Source: Phallusia fumigata
Lineage: Eukaryota > Chordata > Ascidiacea > Phlebobranchia > Ascidiidae
Assembly (NCBI GenBank): GCA_008931825.1
Contig: QXVZ01010126.1
Span: forward strand, 1-49,581
Direction of reading: 5' to 3'
DNA length: 49,581 nucleotides
The notes beneath the pieces are model-generated. The model did not search any database, was not told the DNA's origin, and saw only the letters and a list, made by a program, of their open reading frames with translations. The translations under genes were made by a program, and so were the position numbers. Shown here one piece after another: positions 33,780 through 44,409 of this stretch (position 1 is its first letter; every line of letters begins with the position of its first letter).

Positions 33780-35303
33780 CTGCAACAAATGTGTTTTGAC
33801 CAAGTTTTGATTTGAGCACTTTTGGCACACAGCCGTGCGCACGTATATAAGTTATTTAAGTTTTGTTGTTTTTAACTTTGATCAAGAGCAAATATTAAAG
33901 CAAATATTAAAGTTGATAGAACATCGAACGACCGATTCGGGTGGGTAAAAATGCTAACTGCGATTTCAGTGACTGCAAACATATTTGTAACAGCTAACAA
34001 AACACACTGACCGTTTTGGTGGTTTGCATGTTGTACAGCATTTCGAATGGAAGCGCAAGATCTATGGTGGAATGCTGGTGATTGTGGATCACAGTTACAC
34101 TGCAAGTTTTGGGACTTTTTGCCACATCTGCAAATGTTTGGTTAAACACGTTTAATTGAAATTCAGTGTGTAGTTTTACAACGCAGATAATGAGTAGCTG
34201 GAATTTCAGAATTGAAGTGATCTGGGTTTTTTTACCTAATACAGCGTTTTTTTAACCGTGGGTTTACGAACCAACGGGAGTTCAAAGATGCCGCCATGCA
34301 GTTATACAGATCCTTCATTCATTACATTAATAACATCAACTGAGGAGTTTTACGTGATGTTTGTATAGTAAATTACAGAATAGGGTACAAGTGAAGTGGT
34401 TGGTGATTTCTGCAGCGGTGTTGACAAGGACAAAAATGATTAGGTATCACTGACCTAACACACTGAATCTGATCCCTGATGCACCTCGAAATAAATCCTT
34501 TCCTGGCAAGTTGCTCCACATCAAGCAAAGTGTTTCGGGGAAACTTGACAAAAGTCAGAAACCGGAACATTCTGTTGCTGACATCGCCATTAGGAGGTTT
34601 CATGGTGAACTGGCAAACAAAACCGGTGGGATTTTCACATGAACGTATTATCCATTTAACTGTACTGAATAGGTAGGAATATTGTATCAGTGGCTGGGTG
34701 GTATTCGCTACTGCTTCCAAACGATTAACTATTGCAACATCGTGCAACAGTGCTGCTGCAATTGCAACGTTGAGAATTGTCTTTGTGATGTTTGTTTGTC
34801 CCCGACAGTCTGCAAAACATACAGCGGTGCGGTCTTGATTAATAAGACAAACAAACAGCAGATTTTTATGAGAAGGTACAAGCAGTACTTGTGTGTAAAA
34901 CATTTTGTACGTTTCGACAAACGCTGTTGTCATTATTAGGAATGACCCGATCGAAAAAACGTAGAAAATATTTTACACACAAGTATTGGCTTGTATTTTC
35001 TTATTGAGACTATTTATAACCACTAATTATGTTCCGATTGTTTTTAAAGTATGGTCTGCAAAAGCTAGTTTATTGTTTATCTGAAAATACCTCCTAAAAT
35101 TTTTCTTAGCCAAGCTCCGAGCATTTCCATTTTCTGACGATATTCAATGTCAGTAATTTGGCTACAGCAAAGTCCAGACGTGTACAGCCTCCCGACTGGC
35201 GACATCAGGTGGCAGCATATGTGAAGACTAATCCACGAAATCCTTGGTTGAGGTCTCCCAAGCTTAAACATTACACAAAACCCGGCAAGCAAGTTATCCA
35301 CAG
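33577..35303 (-). CDS. IAP-like gene B, 5' end lost in N gap
   Basis: Exons in transcription order: 35303(gap)-35091, 34809-34455, 34127-34012, 33779-33577. The frame is continuous with GT..AG junctions. The visible part of exon 1 carries NLLAGFCVMF and ICCHLMSPVGRLYTSGL of the shared N-domain. Exon 34809-34455 fuses the middle domain and the first half of the BIR; gene A has an intron there. Exon 34127-34012 completes the zinc site (CVRCGKKS, CDP, AFHHRSC; C-x2-C-x18-H-x3-C), and 33779-33577 encodes the RING. The order and the phases 1-2-1 match gene A. Its product should be a single-BIR RING E3 ligase of this local family. The start codon is not visible. Confidence 0.75.
34868..35009. mobile_element. 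palindromic MITE in gene B intron 1
   Basis: The two arms (34868-34937 and 34941-35009) are inverted copies. AGTACTTGTGTGTAAAACAT in the left arm faces ATATTTTACACACAAGTATT in the right. Outer ends match AAGATACAAGCC-type sequence also seen at 7022-7092, 36804-36836 and 39640-39670. It has no coding capacity. A long minus-strand frame starting inside it at 34933 runs into gene B exon 2 by chance. Confidence 0.75.
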
Positions 35304-35512
35304 NNNNNNNNNNNNNNNNNNNNNNNNNNNNNNNNNNNNNNNNNNNNNNNNNNNNNNNNNNNNNNNNNNNNNNNNNNNNNNNNNNNNNNNNNNNNNNNNN
35401 NNNNNNNNNNNNNNNNNNNNNNNNNNNNNNNNNNNNNNNNNNNNNNNNNNNNNNNNNNNNNNNNNNNNNNNNNNNNNNNNNNNNNNNNNNNNNNNNNNNN
35501 NNNNNNNNNNNN
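35304..35512. other. assembly gap (209 N)
   Basis: A run of N replaces the 5' part of gene B exon 1. By comparison with genes A and C about 60-70 codons of the N-domain are missing. The sequence on the far side (35513-35602) does not look like this domain, so the start codon probably lies in the gap. Confidence 0.9.
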
Positions 35513-36580
35513 AGTGTCAAAAAATTTAGTTAGTGTTTGGACGCAAAGTGTTAAGTTGTAAACATACGCAATATTCGAGTAAACTGCATTTACCACTGAC
35601 ATTTAAGTGTGTGTATCACAAGTATTGGCGTTAAAAAAAACGATGTTAAAAATACAAAGTCGAGTTTCAAATTTAACATTAGGTATAATCGCATACATGC
35701 AATAGGGCACTCTATCATTTACATGTTAATTGTTATCACAATACCGCAATAAAAACCGGTATGTTACTTATACAAAACACAAAACAGCTTTGTACATTCC
35801 GTGTAGGGTGAAAGTTATCAAGTGTAAACTCGAATGTAAAAAACATCTATTTATACTCCAACAAAAAATACTGACAACACGGTAAATTTTTCATTAAAAG
35901 AATTAGACTCAATTATTTTCATTTACCACTAAGATTTATAAAGCACACGTAAAGAAAAAAGTGTAAATTATCAGCTATGGATTTACATACTGCAGAAAAA
36001 ACTGACAACACAAAAGTACAAGTAAAAGAGGATGTGATTTCTTTAACTACAGTTTGTACACTTAGCTATGTACATGGTTTAGGAATTCGAATGTACAATA
36101 TACAAAAAAAGCAGAGGTAAATCATATCACTGGTAGCAGCAAAGACAGTATTATTTTCACAGATAACATGGAAGTTCAGCGCCAACTGATTATTAAAGTA
36201 TTGCTTGTGTTAAATCGAATTTGGCAATCCGAGATGATGGCTGATGTGCAAAGGCAGCTTAACAGAGTCGTAGCAACCAAAACAGTAAAATGGGAACAAA
36301 CAAAACGAAATAGATGCGGCACTGCGCTGTGTGCATTGTTAACATCGGCCTAGGAATTGACAAGTGTCCAACTTCCTTGCTTTCAATACAATGGCAAGCG
36401 AACAAACTGGTGGGTTGACCAAAACCTAAGTCACCAACTTTAAAAAATTTTAAAAATATAATAAAAAAATATCCTACGGAACTGCAATGAACCAGGTAAC
36501 ACACCGGAAAACTGATAATAACATGATCTCAGTGCCAAACCTGAATAACATGATCCCAATGTCAAACCATGGGTATTTCT
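35513..36580. other. intergenic region between genes B and C
   Basis: AT-rich sequence without a recognised exon or repeat. It would hold the promoter of gene B and the 3' end of gene C. No poly(A) signal or TATA box can be assigned with confidence. Confidence 0.4.
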
Positions 36581-38680
36581 CTACAGAATTCTGTGAAAAG
36601 ATGTAATCGGCGCATTGCAAATCGGGCAGTGTTGAAGCAGTGGCAAACCACCGCCGATGCAAGGGTCACAGAAGTAATGGAAACAATTCATCACCAACAA
36701 TGATGCTGGTGGGTGATGACAATATGAACACGTGATCCGAGAAAGCACCGTGCGCTGTCTGTCTGTCAGAACATCTGTAAACACAAAAAACGAATTGTTG
36801 AAGNGCTGGCTTGTATCTTCTTATGTTGGTCAATACCTTTAACAAGTCGTGCCGTCATATACAAACTTACAGAACCGTAACAGCTGTTTACATGCCAACA
36901 TATTACAAGGAGAAGCTATCGGCGATCAATTTATCTCCCTCAGTAAGTGGTTTACACTCAAAAGCCTTGAACGGACGACAAGTGAAATGGCTAGACGGTA
37001 AGTTTAATATAAAACAGCTTTAAATGGAAATCTTTAAACCTTACCTAGTGCATCTGATCTCGTCCCGTCTGCAAGTTGAAACAAACCGGTGTTGAGCGAG
37101 GTAGTTTCTCTGTACAGCAGCGTGCGTCGAGAATCTCATGAAAGTCAGTCGACGAAACGTCATGCTTGTGACGTCACCGGCCGGCGGGAACATGCTGAAC
37201 TGAAACCACGTGATGGTTGACTAACTAAACCGGTACTAAAGCGAATACTACTGAAATGGGAATATAGGCGGTTAAAAGATTTTCGTATCTGACTTGAATA
37301 GATTTTGTACACTGTCATCAAAGGGTGGCCAACTTTTCACCGTATGGGATCGACAAGAAAATTTCTTAGGTATTCACGAATAAAGTCACTAGAACCAATG
37401 TCATAATGGAACCGTTTGTAAAGTTAAAAAAGCAAAGGATGTGCTATCACCAACCAGTTAATGGATATATTTCTGAATATTGATTGCAAAATGCTATTGT
37501 TGAAATCTCGCTAAATCAACACTAAATCAGACACAATTGACCGGCTGGGATTAGAGAATCGACCTGTTGGCCACACCTGGTTTAAGCCACCCATACGTCA
37601 CACTACTTATCAAGCTGTTTTGTGTGGTTTGTTGAAGGTCACAAGTTTTTACCTGTTTGGGATCAAGTTTTCTATATCCGAACATTCGGTTCACAACTTG
37701 GATCAAAACATCGAAGTTGGTGGTGTTTCGGCTTGGAAATTGAAATCCGTTTAACTCACTAATAAACCGAGGGTCCCACAAAAGTGATGCGGAAACTGCA
37801 ACGTTTTCTATGTTGGACTGAGTTGCTTGCTGGCCTGGTCCACATTCTGAAAATAAGGAAAAATATATTTCCTCGCGCTTTTACTAAACCCAATAAAGAT
37901 TTTGAACGCCAGTTGTTCAGGCAAGTGTGTAGGCTATAGGTAGAACCAAACTATCACTGTATAAAACAGTGATGTGCAAAATTGTTAATGGTCAAGTCAT
38001 TGTAAGTTTTATAAAACTTAACCACATGCCATGTCATATCACCAGGTACGTTTCATTGGCCTTTCCACAAACGCTTGCTTCGACAACCAGGTCATATAGT
38101 TATCTCAAGTGGCAACATGTACAACATAACACAACATGCATGCTTTTGATATTCAGTTCGTTTTGTTGTGTAGAAAACCCAACAAAGATAATGACACAGG
38201 TTATAATGACAACACGTTTAAGGATTTTTTATAAATTTCCTCCTTACCATTGAGGATTTCTTTAAGTTTTCGTTGCAATATCCTGATCTTCTGGTTATAC
38301 GTTGTCTCTGTCACTCTTCTCATGTGCAGACCGGCTACAAACAGCCTCCCGTGGGGCGATGTCAAAAAACAGCAAATTTTTATCCATGTCCACGGGGTGA
38401 CATCCCGCGTTATCGCCTTGACAAGATCTTCAGTGCTGATCGCAACGAGGACATGAAGAGCTGCTAGCAGTTGTTGGTCAAACGACCCGTCTTGATTCAT
38501 TTGTTTGTTGTAGGCTACCCTGGCAAGAATCACAGTCTTTTCGTGAAATGCATTTTTAAGGTCCTCATGAGGAGTGCTTCGAAGTTCGTTAGTCATCGTC
38601 GAGTAGTAATTGTTGTACGATTTCTGCACTTGTTGTGGTATGTCGGTCATCCGATTAATCCATTGCCCGTCGGAATTCAT
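36581..38680 (-). CDS. IAP-like gene C, BIR zinc half not found
   Basis: Exons in transcription order: 38680-38248, 37846-37653, 37199-37045, then 36774-36581. The first encodes the shared N-domain from ATG 38680 (144 residues, block ICCFLTSPHGRLFVAGL). The second encodes the middle domain (SASLLWDPRFISELNG). The third encodes the BIR N-terminal half (RLTFMRFSTHAAV, RRDEIRC), the same 155 bp length as in gene A. The last encodes a RING: CSYCHHPP, NCFHYFCDPC, CPIC. The exon completing the BIR (C...CDP...FHxxxC) should lie in 36775-37044, but no segment there gives the right cysteines with compatible phases. The third exon (phase 2 end) cannot splice directly to the RING exon (needs phase 1) without a frameshift. 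Gene C is therefore either a decaying copy or lost its exon at an undetected rearrangement; an N at 36804 lies in this intron. Confidence 0.6.
36804..36836. mobile_element. end fragment of the palindromic MITE family
   Basis: GCTGGCTTGTATCTTCTTATGTTGG matches the outer end of the element at 34868-35009, and an undetermined base precedes it. It lies where the missing BIR exon of gene C should be, so insertion or an associated deletion could explain the loss (inference). Confidence 0.55.
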
Positions 38681-39639
38681 TTTATTGTCACAAAAACCTA
38701 TGTACCTATGACTACCAACAGTTCCTATAAAAATAATTGATGCGGGTTATTTTGAGACTAAAGGCCATTTTGATGCTGTTAAAAAACGTTTGCAAGCTTG
38801 AAAACTTTTACAGTATTTGATCCTTTTGCAATCTTTGAAACTTTCACAAATTTACAATGAATTTTAAATCCACATAAACTTTTATCACTTTTGTCGCAAT
38901 TTAATATTATTTGGCCTTTGAGAAATCTTTTAAGGCGCCCATATCTTTTACATTTAACTTCCTTACCCAAAGAACCTCATATTGCACGGCCAAAATTAAT
39001 TGTATCAGGAATTTATAACTACCACTTAGGGATGGCGTACGTTTTAAAGCAGGAGTTTTTAACCATTAGTACCCTAATCCTCAAAGAAGTGGGAGATCTG
39101 TTTCTAGGGGTTACGAGGATACATCTTCAACATCCTCACAAAAAGTGTTTGTTATTTGAACATAATAACAGTATTTACTTTCCAGAAACTGGTGAAGGGA
39201 TCTGAGAACTGGTTTTGTGATTTTTGCGATAGGGAAAAGGTTTAGAACAACAGATAATATGTCTTTTGCCTAACTTAGAGGAAGAGCAATTTCCAGACCG
39301 TCACCTGGAAGATTGGTCAAATTTAACTTTCATAAATGAAGTTGAAAATTAAAAACCAAAAAAAGGGTAAGGATTGCTGGGGCAAACTGCCAAAGTTTTC
39401 AATAGTCACTGGACTTTGTGTGTTTAAACACACATTTGAACAAATATGGGGCCATAGTTTGCTAAATGGTGACATTACAGATATGTCTGTTGGCTTGTGT
39501 TTAGTGTTGATTGTTTCTTTTCCGTGCAACTTTTGTTCAAACACGTCCACGCTTTATTAGTTAAAATTTGCTCGTGAATGTAAAATTATCATGTTCATAA
39601 ACATCAACACAAGTAAGTAAGAATGTCATTCGCGTTACT

Positions 39640-39670
39640 GGCTTGTATCTTCTTATTTTGGCCTTACGGC
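39640..39670. mobile_element. end fragment of the palindromic MITE family
   Basis: TACTGGCTTGTATCTTCTTATTTTGGCC matches the outer end of the elements at 34868-35009 and 36804-36836. Confidence 0.5.
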
Positions 39671-41118
39671 TTGATGCAGCCTCAAACTTCTTTTCTGACG
39701 GTTTGGGTTTCGCAGAACGGTGATGTTGCATTAGTGGCGGTGCCTTTCAAACACTAGACACGCTTGGCTTTCAAAAGACTTAACTTTATTTCGTCCCTGA
39801 CTCTGAATATGTTCATTTGGTATCATGACGATATCCCCAAATGTTATGTTTGACTAGGCTCTGTGATTTAGGACCTTGTGACAATTCCATTTTCTGAGTT
39901 TCTGTTGAAGGATGGAGTAATTTTGTATTCTGTTGGCTGCTCATGCATAAAGCCCTCGGAATGGTTAGGGCTTGTTTTGAGGTAGAACTTGGATGTTTTT
40001 CATGTGCTTTTAGCGTGTATTAGTCAAACAGATGTTTTATCTTCCGCGGAAATGGTCAAATATTGACGTAATGACGTCATATTGCCTCCAACAAAAAAAC
40101 GTGGCGTATATTTTTTTAACGGAACTGTGGATCAATGACTAGCAGATTTGTGTGCTATGAAGCATGCGATTCTCGCACAGGAACAGTTCACATGAATCCG
40201 TGTGAAGTTGGTTCCTTTTAAAAAAACGATCTGATTTTATTACTTACCTGGAACCGTTCGGTTTGCTTTGTGCGATAACTATTAACTTAGCGAGTTGGTT
40301 TGTTTGTTTTGTAACGGCAACATAGTAGGTAAAGAACATTGCAAGGCAGTAAGGTAAATAACTTGTGCAATGTTACACAAGTTCTCGCAGATATTAGAAA
40401 GGTTGTTGTGTGATGAGAAAAAGTTTTCTATTTGATTTTGTTCAAAATGTTGTACTTTCTTTTTTCTTTGTTTGTGGTTTTGCCTTATCTGTTTTTTTGC
40501 TTCTATCGTTTGTTGATTGGATGAGGTTTTAAAGTTAATATACTTCTCTTTGTTAAGGAAATACATTTATATTTTTGTATCATGGTAGTGTGTCATTAGT
40601 TAAGCTGAATATTTTACCCCAACTATTTTCTGACGTAGATATTTCTACAACCGATTTCCGAAAGAACACTTTGGTCATTGTGGTGTAACGATTGATTTGT
40701 TTGACCGTATAGGCCCTAAGGTTACACAGCTATAGATTCTTAAATAAAAATATGAAACAATGTCAAAACTAAATGTAAATGTGTCAGATTGCATTTTAGA
40801 TCTTTGTGGTGTGTCAAAAGGTTTGCACAAACACCAGAATTTTTATTTAAAAAAACCTCACAATTTGTATACCTTTACATGGCAAAAAAACATGGTTAAC
40901 ACAAAACTGTGAGACCCATGTGTTTCTGCCTTCTGAGTTTGATAAGAACCAAACTTGAACTCATACAGGGATTTTCGTTTTTGCCCGTCCGAACCACCGA
41001 TATTATTATGTTGGAGGTAAAAGGGACTCCGTGGTATCATTGTCAACAGTCAACTGTTCCCATTGTTACATTGAAAATTCAGGTGAGTTAGCACGGAACG
41101 GTTCAATTGAACTTCCCT

Positions 41119-41247
41119 CATGCGATAAGAACCTTTTGTAGGTTATCCGCAGTGGTAAACTTGTTTGTCCAACCAACCATGAGCGAAATGAACATTCATG
41201 CGAATAAGAGCCTTGCGTACGATACCCACAGTCCTCTTTGTCAAACG
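41119..41247. repeat. direct repeat, ~50 bp units 78 bp apart
   Basis: CATGCGATAAGAACCTT (41119) and CATGCGAATAAGAGCCTT (41197) start two copies that both continue through a T-A-C/T-C-C-x-CAGT block and a CTTGTTTG or CTTTGTCAAACG block. Confidence 0.6.
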
Positions 41248-43336
41248 AATCGCGCCACAACTAGGTGCAATTATACAACCACAAGTACGGTTGGTTAAAC
41301 GTTTTTTTCGGAGATTTAGCAACTTTATTTTCGGATCTACAAAATTCTTGTTAAAGAAATCATTCCACCGTGTTTAACGACGCCTTTGCACATAGTTAAC
41401 GTAGCATTATATGTTTACCTCAGATTCTTGTACGACAGGTTTTAATATCACTAGTGCGTCCTGATTAAACAGTTTGTACCTCCCTGACGTTGCGCAACAG
41501 TTAGGTTGAATATTAACATGATGTAGGTTTAGTGCCTCTTAAATTTTTGTTCGTTTGCCATGTGACAATCATAAATTTTGCTCTGTTATAAAGGTCATTT
41601 GCTGAAAAAAGCATCAGATAAATCTGTAATTTATCCAATTAAATTCTCGAATAGTTCTCAATGAAGGTTGTAAATTGCGAATCAAATCCAATTTATATCG
41701 TTAGTTTAAAAACGAAAAAGTGAATTAAATATATTATCATGGAAAGTGTTAGTTGAAAATGTTGAGTAGGCATCTTTAAAACGAGCACAGCCTCTTAATT
41801 TTAGTTTGCTTAAACGGGTCTGGACAGGAATTTTGTTGTGGCATAAAAAAGGTGGGGAATCCCAATATCTTGCAGGAAATAATCCAACAGCGACATCGTG
41901 CGGTAATGATAAAAAGGGCGCCAAACAAATATCTGGTGTAAAGAAGCGCAAAATCACTATGCCTGTCGCTCTTTGTCGCAACATAAAATAAAGTATGTAA
42001 ATATATCCTAGCCGGTCTGAAGTAAAGGTAAAGGATTTACAAAGTTGCTTCAACCCTTCGTAAATAATTAACTGAATCAGCTTATTTAGCGAAATTGTGG
42101 CAAGTGCTCAAGCCATCTTTTTCAAGAGACACCGGTAGAATACATTCACGGGACAACAACCAACCGTTTCCGTGGTTCCTATTCACTTGTTCTCAAGTTA
42201 CAAGCGTTCGCCTTTCAATCACAACCTTTATCAACCACACACAGCAGGCTCCGATAGAAGGAAAGAAAAGTTAATTACTTTGACTTGTTCCCCTTCGCCC
42301 ATCGACACAAAGTTAGTTCTTGTTAAAAGTAAGACACTAATGTCAAAGTGTAGTTATAGTTTTAACGTATAAAAGCACTTTATTTGACACTGTGTGACTC
42401 TGTTGCGGTTCAAGTTGTTTAGGTCATAGGAGACTGGCGGCTGACATGACATTGAGTTAATTATGCCTTATGATGCTTTTACTCACTTCATTTGAAAATT
42501 GCCAAGTTCTATTTCTACCTAAATTCTCAAATGTCAAGCGTTAAGTTATGCATTGTCGGTTGGGCGGTGATCCGTGTCTGACCAAAAAACAGGTTAGTTG
42601 GACTTAAAAACTTTTTTTTGCAACGCAGAATTTTAGGGGAAAACGTTTCATGGCGCAGACAGTGACAGTGCTAAATACGCATTGCAGACAGCAAGTGTTA
42701 GCAGTTTGGTTTTGTCAGGGGTTTTTGTGTTTTTTTGAGTGCTCGGCAGTATTGTATGGTTCCGTCAAGTCAGTATGTGTGAATTATTTATCTTGTGAAG
42801 GTTGGGAACGACTGTTGAGTTTATTTTGTCAGATCTCAGTGGAGGGCAGAAGAAAATCCTCAGGTACGACTATCGTCATGTAGGCTAGCGTAGTAGGCAA
42901 CTTAAGAGTCTGTCCGGAATGATATTTGACACGCAATGGTTATCGAAGAGATTGTTTTTTTGAAGCCACTATTGATCAGTAGTCATCGACATGACATAGA
43001 AACTATTATTTATCCAGAAAGGACTTGTTGCTGGAATATTCGAGCCAAGTTGCCTTTGTCAAGATGTCTGATTTACTGGGGAAGATTTTGTAGCTCGCTG
43101 GATTTACTATTTACGCTTTTTTAGCGATCGCATAATTATGTTGTTTCAAAAGTGTAAATCCTACCGTTGGTTTACATTTAACTTGCTGATTTGTTTACTT
43201 TTTTTTTCTACCTATGACTGTGACAGACGTACTGAAATTCCCCATTCAGGCATATTGGAAAATAAACCACTAGGTTGCGCATTGCCCCTTTAAGTGCGGG
43301 TGAACAACGAAGGATCCACACAACTTTATTCCGTCC

Positions 43337-43491
43337 CAATGGCGTAGCCAGCCCAAAATTTTGAGGGGGCCAAGTAACCCAACTTAATGTAAAACTTAGG
43401 GATTTTTTTCAAGAGTAGCCTACTTCAATGTACAATTTTGAAATTTGGGAGGGGCCGTGGCCTCTTTCGCCCCCCTTGGCTACGCCCCTGT
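43337..43491. mobile_element. MITE with GGCGTAGCCA terminal inverted repeats
   Basis: The left end CAATGGCGTAGCCAGCCC and the right end TTGGCTACGCCCCTG are inverted repeats. Inside, a G-rich tract (GAGGGGGCC) faces a C-rich tract (CGCCCCCC). Length is 155 bp without coding capacity. A degenerate internal fragment of the same family lies at 48225-48320. Confidence 0.75.
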
Positions 43492-43839
43492 TCCGACCTT
43501 GAATGAACAGGCGTAGTCGCCAAATCCTTTTTTTGTCGTCCCGCTTGTGACCACATCAAACCCACAATGGTTCTTGACATTGCCAATAAAGAGGAACCAC
43601 TCGGTCTTGTCAACTTGAACAATAAGGTTTGGCGACGTCCAGTGCAGGTAGTGTTTTAATTTTGAAATACTTGTTACCAGTGTGAAATATGTTACGTTTA
43701 GTTGTTGAGGTTTATTGCAGTGGAGGTGTTGGTAAAAAGACTGTTACAATAGCCAACCGAGTGTCTCCTCTCTTAAACTGCATGTGTGACCATTGACACT
43801 GATTTGTGTAGGATTGTTTGATTGATCGTGAGGAGAAAA

Positions 43840-44147
43840 GATTGCGTAATATTTGCCTGAAATGTAGGATGCTTTTTTAAACTGGTTGTGTTTGACACCG
43901 ATTTAACGTGAAAAGAAAATTTTGATTTTTAATACCAGTCGTAAATATGTTTAAATATTCGTTCAAAACCTAGTGGATGACACAGTTTAATTGGTTTTGG
44001 TCCTTTGTGAGATGTTAGTTGGGGTCGGTGGTGCAGCCGCGTATACCTAATACCCCGTCTGGATCAGTTCCCTTTTTCCCTCAGCCCCTTCAGTGTGAAG
44101 ACTCATGGTGCCAAGATTGCGTAATATTTGCCTGAATTGTAGGATGC
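43840..44147. repeat. 33 bp near-identical direct repeat
   Basis: GATTGCGTAATATTTGCCTG plus AATGTAGGATGCT or AATTGTAGGATGCT occurs at 43840-43872 and 44115-44147. With only one or two differences it is much younger than the other duplications here. Confidence 0.8.
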
Positions 44148-44409
44148 TATGGGTCGGCGGAGTCGGCTTCCGATAACGCTTTCGGGGAAGGCAGTGAGAA
44201 AACTCAACGATATATTTGTTCAATGTGTCTACGGCAAGCCCATCAAAATAGCGTCAACTAATTACATTTTTGGGGGGGTGGGAAGGGTGGGCACTAATAT
44301 ACTTAAAGCACAAATGCACAATACAACTGATTCTAAAATTCAATGGGATTACATTTCACAAACTCAGCTGTTTACAGCTTGGTTGCACGTAACTGCCGCC
44401 CCAGCATAG

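Larger units (their letters stand above)
38681..43336. other. stretch without recognisable gene
   Basis: I see no exon chain here. The longest frames (38891-39205 plus, 41706-42053 minus) have no motif I recognise. A MITE end fragment lies at 39640-39670 and a direct repeat at 41119-41247. This stretch would hold the promoter of gene C just above 38680. Confidence 0.45.

Noticed and set aside
33780-33828. ATG-started extension of the gene B RING exon
   Set aside because: A TTGCAG acceptor at 33780 and the homologous exons of genes A and C place the exon start at 33779. The extra residues have no counterpart.
34373-34933. A 186-residue minus-strand frame starting at an ATG, as one exon
   Set aside because: Its first part lies in a palindromic MITE and its end runs past a good donor. 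Comparison with genes A and C puts the real exon at 34455-34809.
38891-39205. 104-residue plus-strand frame suspected as retroelement remnant
   Set aside because: No reverse transcriptase, endonuclease or zinc-knuckle motif is visible; it reads as chance open sequence.
41706-42053. 115-residue minus-strand frame with cysteines
   Set aside because: No motif, no splice context, and codon use like the surrounding non-coding DNA. It may be an old repeat, but I found no second copy in the window.
43425-43622. 65-residue minus-strand frame with an Arg/Pro-rich tail
   Set aside because: It overlaps the C-rich end of the MITE at 43337-43491.
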